Positions 1 through 7,790 of a stretch of DNA of 8,901 nt are shown one piece after another (position 1 is the first letter of the stretch; each line of letters begins with the position of its first letter). Below the pieces are notes generated by a model, which searched no databases, was not told the DNA's origin, and worked only from the letters and a program-made list of their open reading frames with translations. Source of the stretch: an uncultured Granulosicoccaceae bacterium (GTDB taxonomy: Bacteria; Pseudomonadota; Gammaproteobacteria; Granulosicoccales; Granulosicoccaceae); the NCBI GenBank assembly GCA_937951695.1, contig CALFBL010000138.1, positions 1-8,901 on the forward strand, written 5' to 3'. The position numbers and the translations under genes are program-made.

Positions 1-680
1 CGTGTTCCAAATATGCGGTGCCCGGTTTTCGTGACGGCTCTGTGAGTGTTCAGGACGCGGCGGCGCAGATGATGGTGCCGTTGTTGGCAGCTGCTTCGGT
101 GAACCCGAGGCGAATTCTGGATGCGTGTTCGGCGCCGGGGGGCAAAGCCGCCTATCTGGCTGAGCACTTTGAACACGCTACAGTGCTGGCACTGGATTAT
201 TCGGCCGATCGATTGCTTCGGGTGGACGACACCGCAAAGCGCTTATCGCTGGGTGAGCGGGTGAGCACCCGCGCTCACGACGCCGCTGATGTTGGCGGTT
301 GGTGGGACAAGGAAGCGTTCGACTTTATTTTACTCGATGCGCCGTGCACCGGTAGCGGGGTGATTCGGCGTCACCCCGACATAAAACACACACGGCGGGA
401 GGAGGACATCGAATCGCTGGCCGCACAGCAAGCTGCGTTACTGGACTCGCTGTGGACCACACTGGCTCCGGGTGGGCATTTACTGTACGCCACGTGTTCT
501 ATTTTTCACGCAGAGAACGTCGCGCAGGTCTCGCACTTTTTAGATGATCACGCCGATGCGGGCGATGCGACGCCTGCAGGGATGGACTGGGCGCACGCGC
601 AATCGGTGGGTTATCAAGTGCTGCCGGGTGAGCACGACATGGACGGTTTCTACTACGCATTGGTTCGTAAACTAAACTGA
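1..680 (+). CDS. rsmB: RsmB, 16S rRNA m5C967 methyltransferase (C-terminal part, cut by left edge)
   Basis: This enzyme transfers a methyl group from S-adenosylmethionine to C5 of a 16S rRNA cytosine (C967 in E. coli) in the cytoplasm. The frame is open to the left edge, so the real start and the N-terminal NusB-like RNA-binding domain lie outside; the GTG at 18 is an internal codon. The visible ~225 residues are the catalytic domain. In order they carry the entry segment PGFRDG..SVQDAAAQ, the SAM-binding motif DACSAPGGK, motif IV DAPCTGSGVIRRHPDIK (Cys codon 345-347) and motif VI YATCS (Cys codon 495-497, expected nucleophile), then a C-terminal DGFYYALVRK ending typical of RsmB. Both family cysteines are present. 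The TGA stop at 678-680 shares its last base with the next start (TGATG), which suggests translational coupling. In many proteobacteria rsmB follows def and fmt, which would be expected to the left. The identification is strong. Confidence 0.95.
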   Translation, partial: CSKYAVPGFRDGSVSVQDAAAQMMVPLLAAASVNPRRILDACSAPGGKAAYLAEHFEHATVLALDYSADRLLRVDDTAKRLSLGERVSTRAHDAADVGGWWDKEAFDFILLDAPCTGSGVIRRHPDIKHTRREEDIESLAAQQAALLDSLWTTLAPGGHLLYATCSIFHAENVAQVSHFLDDHADAGDATPAGMDWAHAQSVGYQVLPGEHDMDGFYYALVRKLN

Positions 681-1294
681 TGGTCGAGCTGAACCTCTAC
701 CGCCGACGATTGCTCAGTGGGGTGGGGTTTGCCTTGGTTGCCGGGGCGGCGACTTGTGGTGGGTTGCGCTTGACGTCGCGTATCGGGCAGAGCAATTCCG
801 GACACATCAAAATCGATCGCGCCGATTTGCGTGAAATTAACGATCGCTGGATTTTCGATTGCCACGCGGATATTGATCTTCCGTCGCAGATTCAATTGGG
901 CTTGGAGAGTGGGGTTCCGCTGCAATTTATCGTCTCGCTCAGAGTCATTGCATCGACTCGATTCTGGCCCGATCAAACGTTGTTGTCGGTGGAGCATACC
1001 TATCGCTTGGTGTACTACGAGCTAACTCGGCATTACCGGGTTCAGTCGGCCGCTAATGAGAACAGTACGAACAAGCGCTCGCTACTTTCCGCATTAGACG
1101 AATTGGGTTCGGTGCACGCAATGGATGTGACGTCATCAGTGCGAGATTCTGACGCCCTCACAAATGCTCGAAACAGGCGTATGGCATCGGTCTCGATAAA
1201 ACTGGATCAACGCGCTTTGCCGATGCCACTGCAACCCCTGTTTTCTTCCGACTGGCGGCTTGCCAGTGAGGCGTTCACATGGCCTCTGTCTTAA
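680..1294 (+). CDS. DUF4390 family exported/anchored protein of unknown function
   Basis: A 204-residue protein that resembles the DUF4390 family, which is commonly found between rsmB and an ntrY-like kinase; its function is unknown to me. The N-terminus has a basic run RRRLLSG at residues 8-14, then a hydrophobic stretch to about residue 25, so it is probably a signal peptide or a single membrane anchor with the rest outside the cytoplasm. The arginine pattern resembles a twin-arginine signal but lacks the full consensus. The body is mostly alternating hydrophobic/polar residues and suggests beta structure. It ends in the family-like pattern SSDWRLASEAFTWPL. The start ATG overlaps the rsmB stop (TGATG) and has no good Shine-Dalgarno, so translation is probably coupled. 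Its last 16 nt overlap the kinase gene. By context it may be a periplasmic accessory to the kinase, but that is inference. Confidence 0.8.
   Translation: MVELNLYRRRLLSGVGFALVAGAATCGGLRLTSRIGQSNSGHIKIDRADLREINDRWIFDCHADIDLPSQIQLGLESGVPLQFIVSLRVIASTRFWPDQTLLSVEHTYRLVYYELTRHYRVQSAANENSTNKRSLLSALDELGSVHAMDVTSSVRDSDALTNARNRRMASVSIKLDQRALPMPLQPLFSSDWRLASEAFTWPLS
1268..1271 (+). promoter_or_regulatory. Ribosome binding site for the ntrY-like gene
   Basis: GAGG lies 7 nt before the ATG at 1279, inside the end of the DUF4390 gene. The spacing and sequence support the ATG at 1279 as the start, although this makes the kinase overlap the upstream gene by 16 nt. Confidence 0.6.
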
Positions 1295-3501
1295 GCCGGC
1301 GCTCAACCACTAGCGCTATGTGGATGGCGCTGCTGTTTGTGATACTCATCGCGTCCTTGTATGTACTTGGAACCATGGCGCTGCGGCTGGACCGATTCAG
1401 TTATTACTATGGCTGGCTGCTTCTGGCGAACGGTCTAGCGCTGCTGTTTATCGGCACGCTTATCGTGTTGAACGGCTGGCGGGTGGTCAACGAATGGCGA
1501 GCACAGGTTGCAGGTTCCCGGTTAACGGTGAAGTTTGTCATCTTGTCTGTGGTGCTGGCCCTGGTGCCAGTGTTGTTGGTGTATGGGTTTTCTGTGCGCT
1601 TTTTGCGCGCCAACATCAACAGTTACTTTGATACGGAAATTGAGCAGGCGCTTGACGATGCACTGGAATTAAGCCGAGAGTCATTAGGGTTGCAGATGCG
1701 TACCCTGCAGCGCGATACGCTGAACGTGGCAGACCAACTGGTCGGCGTCAGTGATGATGTCGCCATCATCGAATTGAATTCTTTGAGCGTGGACAGCGAA
1801 GCCTCTGAAATGACGCTGATAGGTCCGGATAATCGAATCATTGCCTCGACCGGCTTAACCGATCGTCTGGCGGTACAACCCGAACGTCCCGATGATGATT
1901 TACTGTCACGGGCGAGACGCGGTATCGGCTACGTCGGGGTGGATCCGGTGGGGCAGAATGATCTGTTTATCCGAGTCGTCACGCCGGTATTGACCGATGA
2001 CCCGACGCGTGAGAACTCTGTGCTGCATGCGCTGTATCCGATCGCCACCCGGTCAGCGGAGTTGGCGGAAAGCGTTCAGTCCAGCTACCAGCAATATCGC
2101 TCGCTGGTGTTTTTAAGAAATCCGATTAAGGTCAGTACCATTCTGACCCTGTCATTGGCGTTGCTCTTGTCGGTAATGATGGCGGTTTGGTTTGCGTTCT
2201 ACGCTGCCCGACGCATGATGGCACCGGTGCATGAATTGGTCGATGCAACACGGGCGGTGGCTGAAGGTAATTTGCAAACCCGTATCTATAAAAAGAGCAA
2301 GAACGATGAGCTTGGCTATTTGGTGCATTCGTTTAACTACATGACCTTGCAGCTGGAGCAGGCACGGCATAAAACCGAAATCAGCCAGCGAGAACTGGAA
2401 AGCCAACGCGCGTATCTGCAAGCGGTTCTTGGGCAAATATCATCAGGTGTCATGACTCTGCAGCCCGATGGGCTGGTCAACACCGTGAACGAATCTGCGG
2501 TAGCTATACTGGGTGTTGAACTGCGCGATGTGCTGGGAAAACCTATCGCAGACGGCGCCACTCTATCGGGCCTAACCGGTCAATTTTGTGATCAGATTGT
2601 GTCGTCGGCAGACAGTGAAGCGGCACTGACTGGGACGAAGCATTGGTCGCGTGAGATGGACGTCATGGCCAACTCAGGCAGGCGTCTGTTGTTTGTGCGA
2701 GGCGCGGCTTTGCAAGACAGTGACGGCGAGAGCTCGGGCACGGTGCTGGTCATCGACGACATGACGCAAATGATCAGCGCGCAGCGCGATGCTGCCTGGA
2801 GTGAGGTCGCAAGGCGCCTTGCGCATGAGATCAAAAATCCGCTTACCCCGATCCAGTTGTCGGCTGAACGGCTACGCCGAAAATTTTCCCAAAAACTGGA
2901 AGGCGAAGACACAGAATTGCTGAGTCGATTGACCGGCACGATCGAAAAACAGGTAGATTCTTTGAAATCGATGGTGAACGCGTTTGCCGCCTACGCCTCC
3001 ACGCCGCAGTTGTCTCTAGTGCTGACCGATCCGAATGAGTTGATTCGTGAGGTCATTGAAATGTACGTCGGCAACGAAGGGGCCCGTTTTGACCTGATTT
3101 TAGGGGAAACCGTAGGGCTGCTGCTGCTGGACGCGCCAAGAATCCGGCAATTGGTCCACAATCTAATCAAAAACGCGCTGGAAGCGCAAGCAGAGCAATC
3201 TGAGCCACTTGTGCGTATCATCACCGTTGTGCAGGGCCAGAAGGCGAATCGCGTGCTTGAGATACGAATTGAAGATCGGGGCCCGGGCTTTGCGCTGGAC
3301 TCTTTGGGACGGGTGTTTGAGCCCTATGTGTCCTCCAAATCAAAAGGCACGGGCTTGGGTCTGGCGATTGTAAAAAAGATTGTGGAAGAACATCATGGCA
3401 TCATCGAAGCGTCAAACTTGAGCGAAGGTGGTGCGTTGATCAGTATGCGATTTCCGTACTCTAGCGGTGGACAAGCCCAGGAGGCGAGTCTTGAACGGTA
3501 A
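1279..3501 (+). CDS. ntrY: NtrY-like membrane sensor histidine kinase
   Basis: A 740-residue inner-membrane kinase expected to autophosphorylate and phosphorylate the NtrX-like regulator encoded next. Hydrophobic segments at about 14-33, 43-64 and 84-105 precede a ~180-residue extracytoplasmic region. A fourth segment at about 286-308 leads into a HAMP domain (about 313-365), a short coiled linker, and a PAS domain (about 380-485). The kinase core follows: H-box RRLAHEIKNPLTPIQ with phospho-acceptor His516, N-box HNLIKNALEA (Asn632), G1 EDRGPGF (665-671), F-box VFEPYVSSK, and G2 KGTGLGLAIV (689-698). All catalytic motifs are intact, and the HEIKNPLTPIQ H-box plus the TM/HAMP/PAS order match NtrY. 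Its start has a good GAGG Shine-Dalgarno, and its 3' end overlaps the regulator gene. The signal it senses cannot be read from the sequence. The symbol is by family resemblance, and nitrogen control in this organism is not shown. Confidence 0.92.
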   Translation: MASVLSRRSTTSAMWMALLFVILIASLYVLGTMALRLDRFSYYYGWLLLANGLALLFIGTLIVLNGWRVVNEWRAQVAGSRLTVKFVILSVVLALVPVLLVYGFSVRFLRANINSYFDTEIEQALDDALELSRESLGLQMRTLQRDTLNVADQLVGVSDDVAIIELNSLSVDSEASEMTLIGPDNRIIASTGLTDRLAVQPERPDDDLLSRARRGIGYVGVDPVGQNDLFIRVVTPVLTDDPTRENSVLHALYPIATRSAELAESVQSSYQQYRSLVFLRNPIKVSTILTLSLALLLSVMMAVWFAFYAARRMMAPVHELVDATRAVAEGNLQTRIYKKSKNDELGYLVHSFNYMTLQLEQARHKTEISQRELESQRAYLQAVLGQISSGVMTLQPDGLVNTVNESAVAILGVELRDVLGKPIADGATLSGLTGQFCDQIVSSADSEAALTGTKHWSREMDVMANSGRRLLFVRGAALQDSDGESSGTVLVIDDMTQMISAQRDAAWSEVARRLAHEIKNPLTPIQLSAERLRRKFSQKLEGEDTELLSRLTGTIEKQVDSLKSMVNAFAAYASTPQLSLVLTDPNELIREVIEMYVGNEGARFDLILGETVGLLLLDAPRIRQLVHNLIKNALEAQAEQSEPLVRIITVVQGQKANRVLEIRIEDRGPGFALDSLGRVFEPYVSSKSKGTGLGLAIVKKIVEEHHGIIEASNLSEGGALISMRFPYSSGGQAQEASLER
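3479..3484 (+). promoter_or_regulatory. Strong Shine-Dalgarno that sets a TTG start for the ntrX-like gene
   Basis: A perfect AGGAGG lies inside the end of the kinase gene, with 6 nt between it and a TTG at 3491. This is ideal spacing, so TTG at 3491 is preferred over the GTG at 3467. The TTG gives a protein that begins shortly before the receiver-domain strand VLVVDDEP, as is normal for response regulators. Confidence 0.8.
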
Positions 3502-4852
3502 CTCCGTACTCGTCGTTGACGACGAGCCAGATATTCGAAACTTGTTGCAAGAGATTCTTGAAGACGAGGGGTATGTTGTTTCCACAGCCGACAACGCAGC
3601 TGCGGCTCAGGACTGCATTACAGAATCCCCCCCCGATCTTGTGTTACTCGACATCTGGATGCCCGATACCGACGGTGTCACGCTACTGAAAACTTGGCAG
3701 GGTTCCGGGGCATTGGCGTTTCCGGTGATCATGATATCCGGTCACGGCACAGTCGAAACAGCGGTGGAGGCAACCCGTCACGGGGCGGTCGATTTTATTG
3801 AAAAACCGGTGTCGTTGGCCAAGCTGCTGCTCACGGTAGAGAAAGCTTTGGCAGAAGGTCAGGCCGCGAACAGCGAGGGTTCGGGCAAGAGCGTGGTTAA
3901 ACGGCTGCCACTGCTGACCGGCGATAGCCCTTATATGAAGTCCATGCGCGAAAACGTAGAAGTTCATGCGCAACGTTCGGATACCGTATTGTTAATCGGT
4001 GAGCCAGGGAGCGGACGTGTTCTATTCGCGCAAAATGTGCACGACGCCGACCCACAGATCCATGGCCCTTTTATACAGTTGCGCTGCGATACCTTGTCCA
4101 CATCGCACTCAGTGCGTGAACTGTGCGGTGAAGAAAAAGACGGTACGATCAGTATGGGTTACCTGGAGTCGGCTACGGCGGGTACCTTGTTTTTGAACGA
4201 CATCGATCACCTGCCACCGGCGGCTCAGGATTGCATGCGCAGCGCCATCGAACAGCAAGGCTTTGTTCGCGTCGGTGGCAACCAACGGGTGCCGTTTCGC
4301 TGCCGTTTGATGGCATCGGCCAGAATCGATATTCAGGCGGCAGTCAGAGAAGGGCGTCTGGATGCTACTTTGGCGCGTCTGGTGTCTTCCGAATCCATCA
4401 CCCTGAAGCCGCTGCGCGAACACCCCGAAGATATTCCAGCCTTACTGGAGGCCTTTGTCGACTGGCACGTGGAAGAGGAGGGTTTACCCTACCGGCATTT
4501 TACGGTGGCGGCGCAGAACCGATTAAGAAATCTCGATTGGCCTGGCAACCTACTGGAGTTGAAAAATCTCGTCCAACGCATTTTATTGATCGGTGGGTTG
4601 GCCGAGATAGAAGTGACTGAAGTGAATCGAGCGCTGGGTGTCTTACCCACCCGTGAAACCTCGTTAATGCTCAGGCACGACTTGCCATTGCGCGAGGCGA
4701 GAGCCGATTTTGAGCGCCAGTATTTACTCAAGTGTCTGGCCGAGGCGCAAGGTAATATCGGGGATCTCGCCAAACACGTTGGCATGGAGCGCACTCATCT
4801 TTATCGCAAGTTGCGTAACTTAGACATCGACCTTGACAAGGTTCGAGAGTAG
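3491..4852 (+). CDS. ntrX: NtrX-like response regulator with degenerate AAA+ (sigma54-type) domain
   Basis: A 453-residue regulator, probable partner of the upstream kinase. Numbering is from the TTG at 3491; GTG at 3467 is a weaker alternative start. The receiver domain (about 5-120) is complete: acidic pair D10-D11, phospho-acceptor D54 in LLDIWMPDTDG, S83 and K105. The AAA+ domain (about 145-380) aligns with sigma54 activators but is damaged at key points. Walker A reads GEPGSGRV with Arg176 for Lys. The GAFTGA loop is absent (EEKDGTISMGYLE, 214-226, about 5 residues short). Walker B reads GTLFLND (N236-D237 for D-E). Sensor I has Arg278 for Asn, and the first arginine-finger segment reads GRLDATLARL. 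The C-terminal Fis-type helix-turn-helix (about 420-446, with GMERTHLYRKL) is intact and NtrX-like. It therefore probably binds DNA under phosphorylation control without driving sigma54 polymerase. No frameshift or stop is seen, and the reading frame looks maintained. Confidence 0.9.
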   Translation: MNGNSVLVVDDEPDIRNLLQEILEDEGYVVSTADNAAAAQDCITESPPDLVLLDIWMPDTDGVTLLKTWQGSGALAFPVIMISGHGTVETAVEATRHGAVDFIEKPVSLAKLLLTVEKALAEGQAANSEGSGKSVVKRLPLLTGDSPYMKSMRENVEVHAQRSDTVLLIGEPGSGRVLFAQNVHDADPQIHGPFIQLRCDTLSTSHSVRELCGEEKDGTISMGYLESATAGTLFLNDIDHLPPAAQDCMRSAIEQQGFVRVGGNQRVPFRCRLMASARIDIQAAVREGRLDATLARLVSSESITLKPLREHPEDIPALLEAFVDWHVEEEGLPYRHFTVAAQNRLRNLDWPGNLLELKNLVQRILLIGGLAEIEVTEVNRALGVLPTRETSLMLRHDLPLREARADFERQYLLKCLAEAQGNIGDLAKHVGMERTHLYRKLRNLDIDLDKVRE

Positions 4853-4865
4853 TTAGCGTCTCATC

Positions 4866-6242
4866 ATGAAAATTATTATTCTTGGCGCCGGTCAGGTCGG
4901 CTCGACCGTTGCGCAAAGCCTTTCGTTAGAAGACAACGACGTTACCGTCGTTGATATCGATGAACAAGTACTGCGAGATCTTGGGTCAAGACTTGATCTG
5001 GGGACGGTGTGCGGAATGGCCTCGTACCCTGATGTGCTTCGCCGTGCGGGGGCCGAAGACGCGGACATGATCATCGCTGCGACCGATTCGGACGAAACTA
5101 ACATCGTTGCCATGCAGGTGGCCTATTCGTTATTTCACACGCCACAAAAAATCGCCCGCATAAGATCCGTGGAGTATACGCGCGAGCGAAATCTATTCAA
5201 TAACGATCACGTACCGATCAATGTCCTTATCAGTCCCGAACAATTAATCACCGACCATATACAACGCATCATTGAGCACCCAGGTGCGATGCAGGTGATT
5301 GATTTTGCCGATGGCCTCGTTCGACTGGTGGGGGTGTCGGTGTCCGAAGGTGCACCTATGGCGAATCAACGCATAGCATGCCTGACCGACTTACTAGGTG
5401 ATATCGAAGCACGGGTTGTGGCCATCTACCGAGGTGATGACGATTGCATCATCGCGGACGGCGATACGGTGGTTCTGGTTGATGATGTCGTGTTTTATCT
5501 GGGCAGCCGCCGGCATACCAGCACGGTCATGAAGCAATTCCACCACGATGAAAGAGCGGTAAAGAACATTATGATTGCGGGGGCAGGAAACATTGGGTTA
5601 CGGCTGGCGCGCAAGTTGGACAAGGCCTACAGCGTTAAGCTTGTGGAAGCCGACAAAAGCCGTAACGACTTTGCTGCCGGTGCTCTGTCAAACTCGCTGG
5701 TGTTATGGGGGGATGCGGCCAATCAGGAATTGATGGTTGAGGAGAACATGCGCGAGATGGATGTGTACTGTGCGCTAACCAACGATGATGAAGCGAACAT
5801 TCTCTCGGCCATGCTCGCAAAGCGAATGGGGGCGCGAAAAATCATGTCGTTAATCAATCGTCCCGCCTACGTCGATCTGGTGGAGCATGACATCATCGAT
5901 GTGGCTATTTCCCCACAACAAATCACAATCGGTGCTTTACTGACTCATATTCGCCGTGGCGATGTGGTTGGCGTACATTCGTTACGCAAAGGCAGTGCGG
6001 AAGCTCTGGAAGGCGTGGCGCATGGCGACGCCGGTAACTCGAAGCTCGTGGGTCGTGCCATCGCTGATATCGATCTTCCCTCGAGCGCTGCGATCGGCGC
6101 AGTTGTGCGCAATGAACAGGTGTTGATTGCCCATCATGATCTGGTGATTGAGGCTGAGGATCATTTAATCGTGCTTATCACCAACAAGGAGCAGATACAC
6201 GATGTTGAAAAACTGTTCCAAGTGGACGTAACGTTCATCTGA
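4866..6242 (+). CDS. trkA: TrkA, NAD-binding regulatory subunit of the Trk K+ uptake system
   Basis: A 458-residue cytoplasmic protein, which as I recall is the length of E. coli TrkA. It binds the membrane subunit TrkH and gates K+ uptake in response to nucleotides. It has the expected tandem layout RCK_N - RCK_C - RCK_N - RCK_C. The first Rossmann motif is GAGQVG (7-12) with acidic D30/D32 after strand 2; the second is GAGNIG (239-244) with E261 in the matching place. Further family segments include ATDSDETNIVAMQVA, RNLFNNDHVPINVLISPE and the second-half counterpart ALTNDDEANILSAMLAKRMGA. Both halves look functional. The ATG follows the regulator stop by 13 nt with only a weak Shine-Dalgarno, which fits read-through expression from upstream. 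trkH follows 31 nt downstream, so regulator and channel are co-encoded; in E. coli trkA and trkH are at separate loci. Confidence 0.97.
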   Translation: MKIIILGAGQVGSTVAQSLSLEDNDVTVVDIDEQVLRDLGSRLDLGTVCGMASYPDVLRRAGAEDADMIIAATDSDETNIVAMQVAYSLFHTPQKIARIRSVEYTRERNLFNNDHVPINVLISPEQLITDHIQRIIEHPGAMQVIDFADGLVRLVGVSVSEGAPMANQRIACLTDLLGDIEARVVAIYRGDDDCIIADGDTVVLVDDVVFYLGSRRHTSTVMKQFHHDERAVKNIMIAGAGNIGLRLARKLDKAYSVKLVEADKSRNDFAAGALSNSLVLWGDAANQELMVEENMREMDVYCALTNDDEANILSAMLAKRMGARKIMSLINRPAYVDLVEHDIIDVAISPQQITIGALLTHIRRGDVVGVHSLRKGSAEALEGVAHGDAGNSKLVGRAIADIDLPSSAAIGAVVRNEQVLIAHHDLVIEAEDHLIVLITNKEQIHDVEKLFQVDVTFI

Positions 6243-6273
6243 TGCACGCAAACGCGTTGTATAGGTTTGACTA

Positions 6274-7779
6274 ATGACCAGCCCCATTCAAAACAAGGTC
6301 GTGCTGCGGGTGCTGGGCTCGCTGCTATCCATGTTCAGCATAACGATGCTGCCGCCAGTGGTGGTCGGGTTGGTCTATGGAGACGGTGCCATCATGCCGT
6401 TTGTGTTGGGTTTTTTCACTACCCTGTTAACGGGGCTGCTGCTTTTGGCGCCGGTAAAGACCGAGAGTGCCCCGCTACAGCTTCGGGACGGTTTTGTGGT
6501 GGTTGTGATGTTCTGGACGGTGTTGTCGGTGTTTGGTGGTCTGCCGTTTTATCTGGCCCCTGAGCTCGAATTGTCGGTGGCTGCAGCCATTTTTGAATCG
6601 GTGTCTGGGCTGACCACCACTGGGGCCACGTTAATAGAAGGGCTTGACGAACTACCGCATTCGATCTTGTTCTACCGTCAGCAAATGCAATGGCTCGGTG
6701 GTATGGGAATCATCGTGTTGGCAATTGCCATTCTGCCCATGCTGAACATCGGCGGCATGCAGCTGTACCGAGCCGAGACGCCTGGAGTAAACAAAGACAA
6801 ACTCACCCCGCGTATTGCCGGTACGGCGAAGGCTCTGTGGTACATCTACCTAGGGCTGACAACCAGTTGTGCCGTGGCGTATTACTTTGCTGGAATGGAC
6901 GCCTTTGATGCCATCGGTCACAGCTTTTCAACCGTGGCTATTGGTGGGTTCTCTACCCACGATGCCAGTATTGGCCACTACGAGAGCTCGGCCATTGAAA
7001 TGATCGCCGTGTTGTTTATGCTGATTTCCGGGGTCAATTTTGCGCTTCATTTTATGGTGGTGCGCGGCCTGTCGATACGCAAAAGTCAGGGCGTGAAGAC
7101 CTGGTCGTTAAAGAACTTGTCCTTCAAACAATATCGGGCAGATGAAGAATTTCGAGCGTATCTCACCTTGCTGTTTGTCCTCGCTGTAATTACCAGTACG
7201 TATCTATACACCACCAAAACTAGTAACTTACCCGAGTCGGTGATGGATGGCCTCTTTCACGTAGTATCCATCGGTACCACAACCGGATTTACCTCGGCGG
7301 AATACTTCAACTGGCCTGGTTTCCTGCCAGTGTTGTTGCTGTTTGCGAGTTTTGTCGGTGGCTGTGCTGGCTCCACAGGAGGGGGCATGAAAGTCATACG
7401 TGTGTTGTTGCTGTTCAAGCAAGGGCAGCGTGAATTGAAAAGGTTGCTGCACCCCAACGCGAATATCATGGTCAAAGTGGGCTCACGAGCCATTCCCAAT
7501 CAAACCATCGATGTAGTTTGGGGGTTTTTTGCCACCTACCTGGCGTTGATGGCGTTAATGTTATTGCTGTTGATGTCGAATGGGCTCGATCAGGAAACCG
7601 CTTTTTCAGCGGTGGTCGCGTGTTTGAATAATTTGGGTCCGGGCTTAGGTCAGGTAGCGGCCAATTATTCGTCACTGAGTGACTTCTCACTCAGTGTACT
7701 CAGCATGGCGATGTTGTTCGGGCGTTTGGAAATTTTCACCGCACTGGTGCTGTTCACACCGTCTTTTTGGAAAAAATAA
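6274..7779 (+). CDS. trkH: TrkH, K+-translocating membrane subunit of the Trk system
   Basis: A 501-residue inner-membrane K+ channel/transporter of the SKT superfamily that works with TrkA. It has four membrane-pore-membrane repeats, and all four selectivity-filter loops are recognisable: SGLTTTGATL (111-120), STVAIGGFSTHDAS (from 219), SIGTTTGFTS (332-341) and NNLGPGLGQ (452-460). Each keeps its key Gly at 117, 224/225, 338 and 455. The glycine-rich GGCAGSTGGGMKVIR between repeats 3 and 4 matches the intramembrane gating-loop region of TrkH. Length is close to E. coli TrkH (483). AGG at 6263-6265 gives a modest ribosome site 8 nt before the ATG. There is no truncation or frameshift. The neighbouring trkA makes a complete Trk pair; the ATPase-side component TrkE/SapD is not in the window. 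Confidence 0.97.
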   Translation: MTSPIQNKVVLRVLGSLLSMFSITMLPPVVVGLVYGDGAIMPFVLGFFTTLLTGLLLLAPVKTESAPLQLRDGFVVVVMFWTVLSVFGGLPFYLAPELELSVAAAIFESVSGLTTTGATLIEGLDELPHSILFYRQQMQWLGGMGIIVLAIAILPMLNIGGMQLYRAETPGVNKDKLTPRIAGTAKALWYIYLGLTTSCAVAYYFAGMDAFDAIGHSFSTVAIGGFSTHDASIGHYESSAIEMIAVLFMLISGVNFALHFMVVRGLSIRKSQGVKTWSLKNLSFKQYRADEEFRAYLTLLFVLAVITSTYLYTTKTSNLPESVMDGLFHVVSIGTTTGFTSAEYFNWPGFLPVLLLFASFVGGCAGSTGGGMKVIRVLLLFKQGQRELKRLLHPNANIMVKVGSRAIPNQTIDVVWGFFATYLALMALMLLLLMSNGLDQETAFSAVVACLNNLGPGLGQVAANYSSLSDFSLSVLSMAMLFGRLEIFTALVLFTPSFWKK

Positions 7780-7790
7780 CCGCACCGTTT

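Noticed and set aside
680..760. Possible lipoprotein signal with Cys26 in the DUF4390 protein
   Set aside because: The residues before the cysteine (AAT) do not fit the usual lipobox, so lipidation is not supported.
653..997. 114-codon minus-strand open frame opposite the DUF4390 gene
   Set aside because: It is antisense to a gene that fits the operon by start/stop overlap, and the protein resembles nothing I know.
2592..2939. 115-codon minus-strand open frame opposite the kinase gene
   Set aside because: Antisense to the conserved H-box region, with Ser/Arg/Cys-rich composition typical of a shadow frame and no ribosome site noted.
3626..3636. Run of C bases in the ntrX-like gene as a possible frameshift site
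   Set aside because: The receiver domain reads continuously through the run into the phospho-acceptor motif, so there is no sign of a frameshift or slippage product.
4231..4620. 129-codon open frame on the plus strand within the ntrX-like gene
   Set aside because: It overlaps the regulator in another frame, shows no family resemblance and has Arg/Gly-rich shadow-frame composition.
6243..6273. Possible promoter or regulatory element between trkA and trkH
   Set aside because: The gap is only 31 nt; I see no convincing -35/-10 pair or operator in it.
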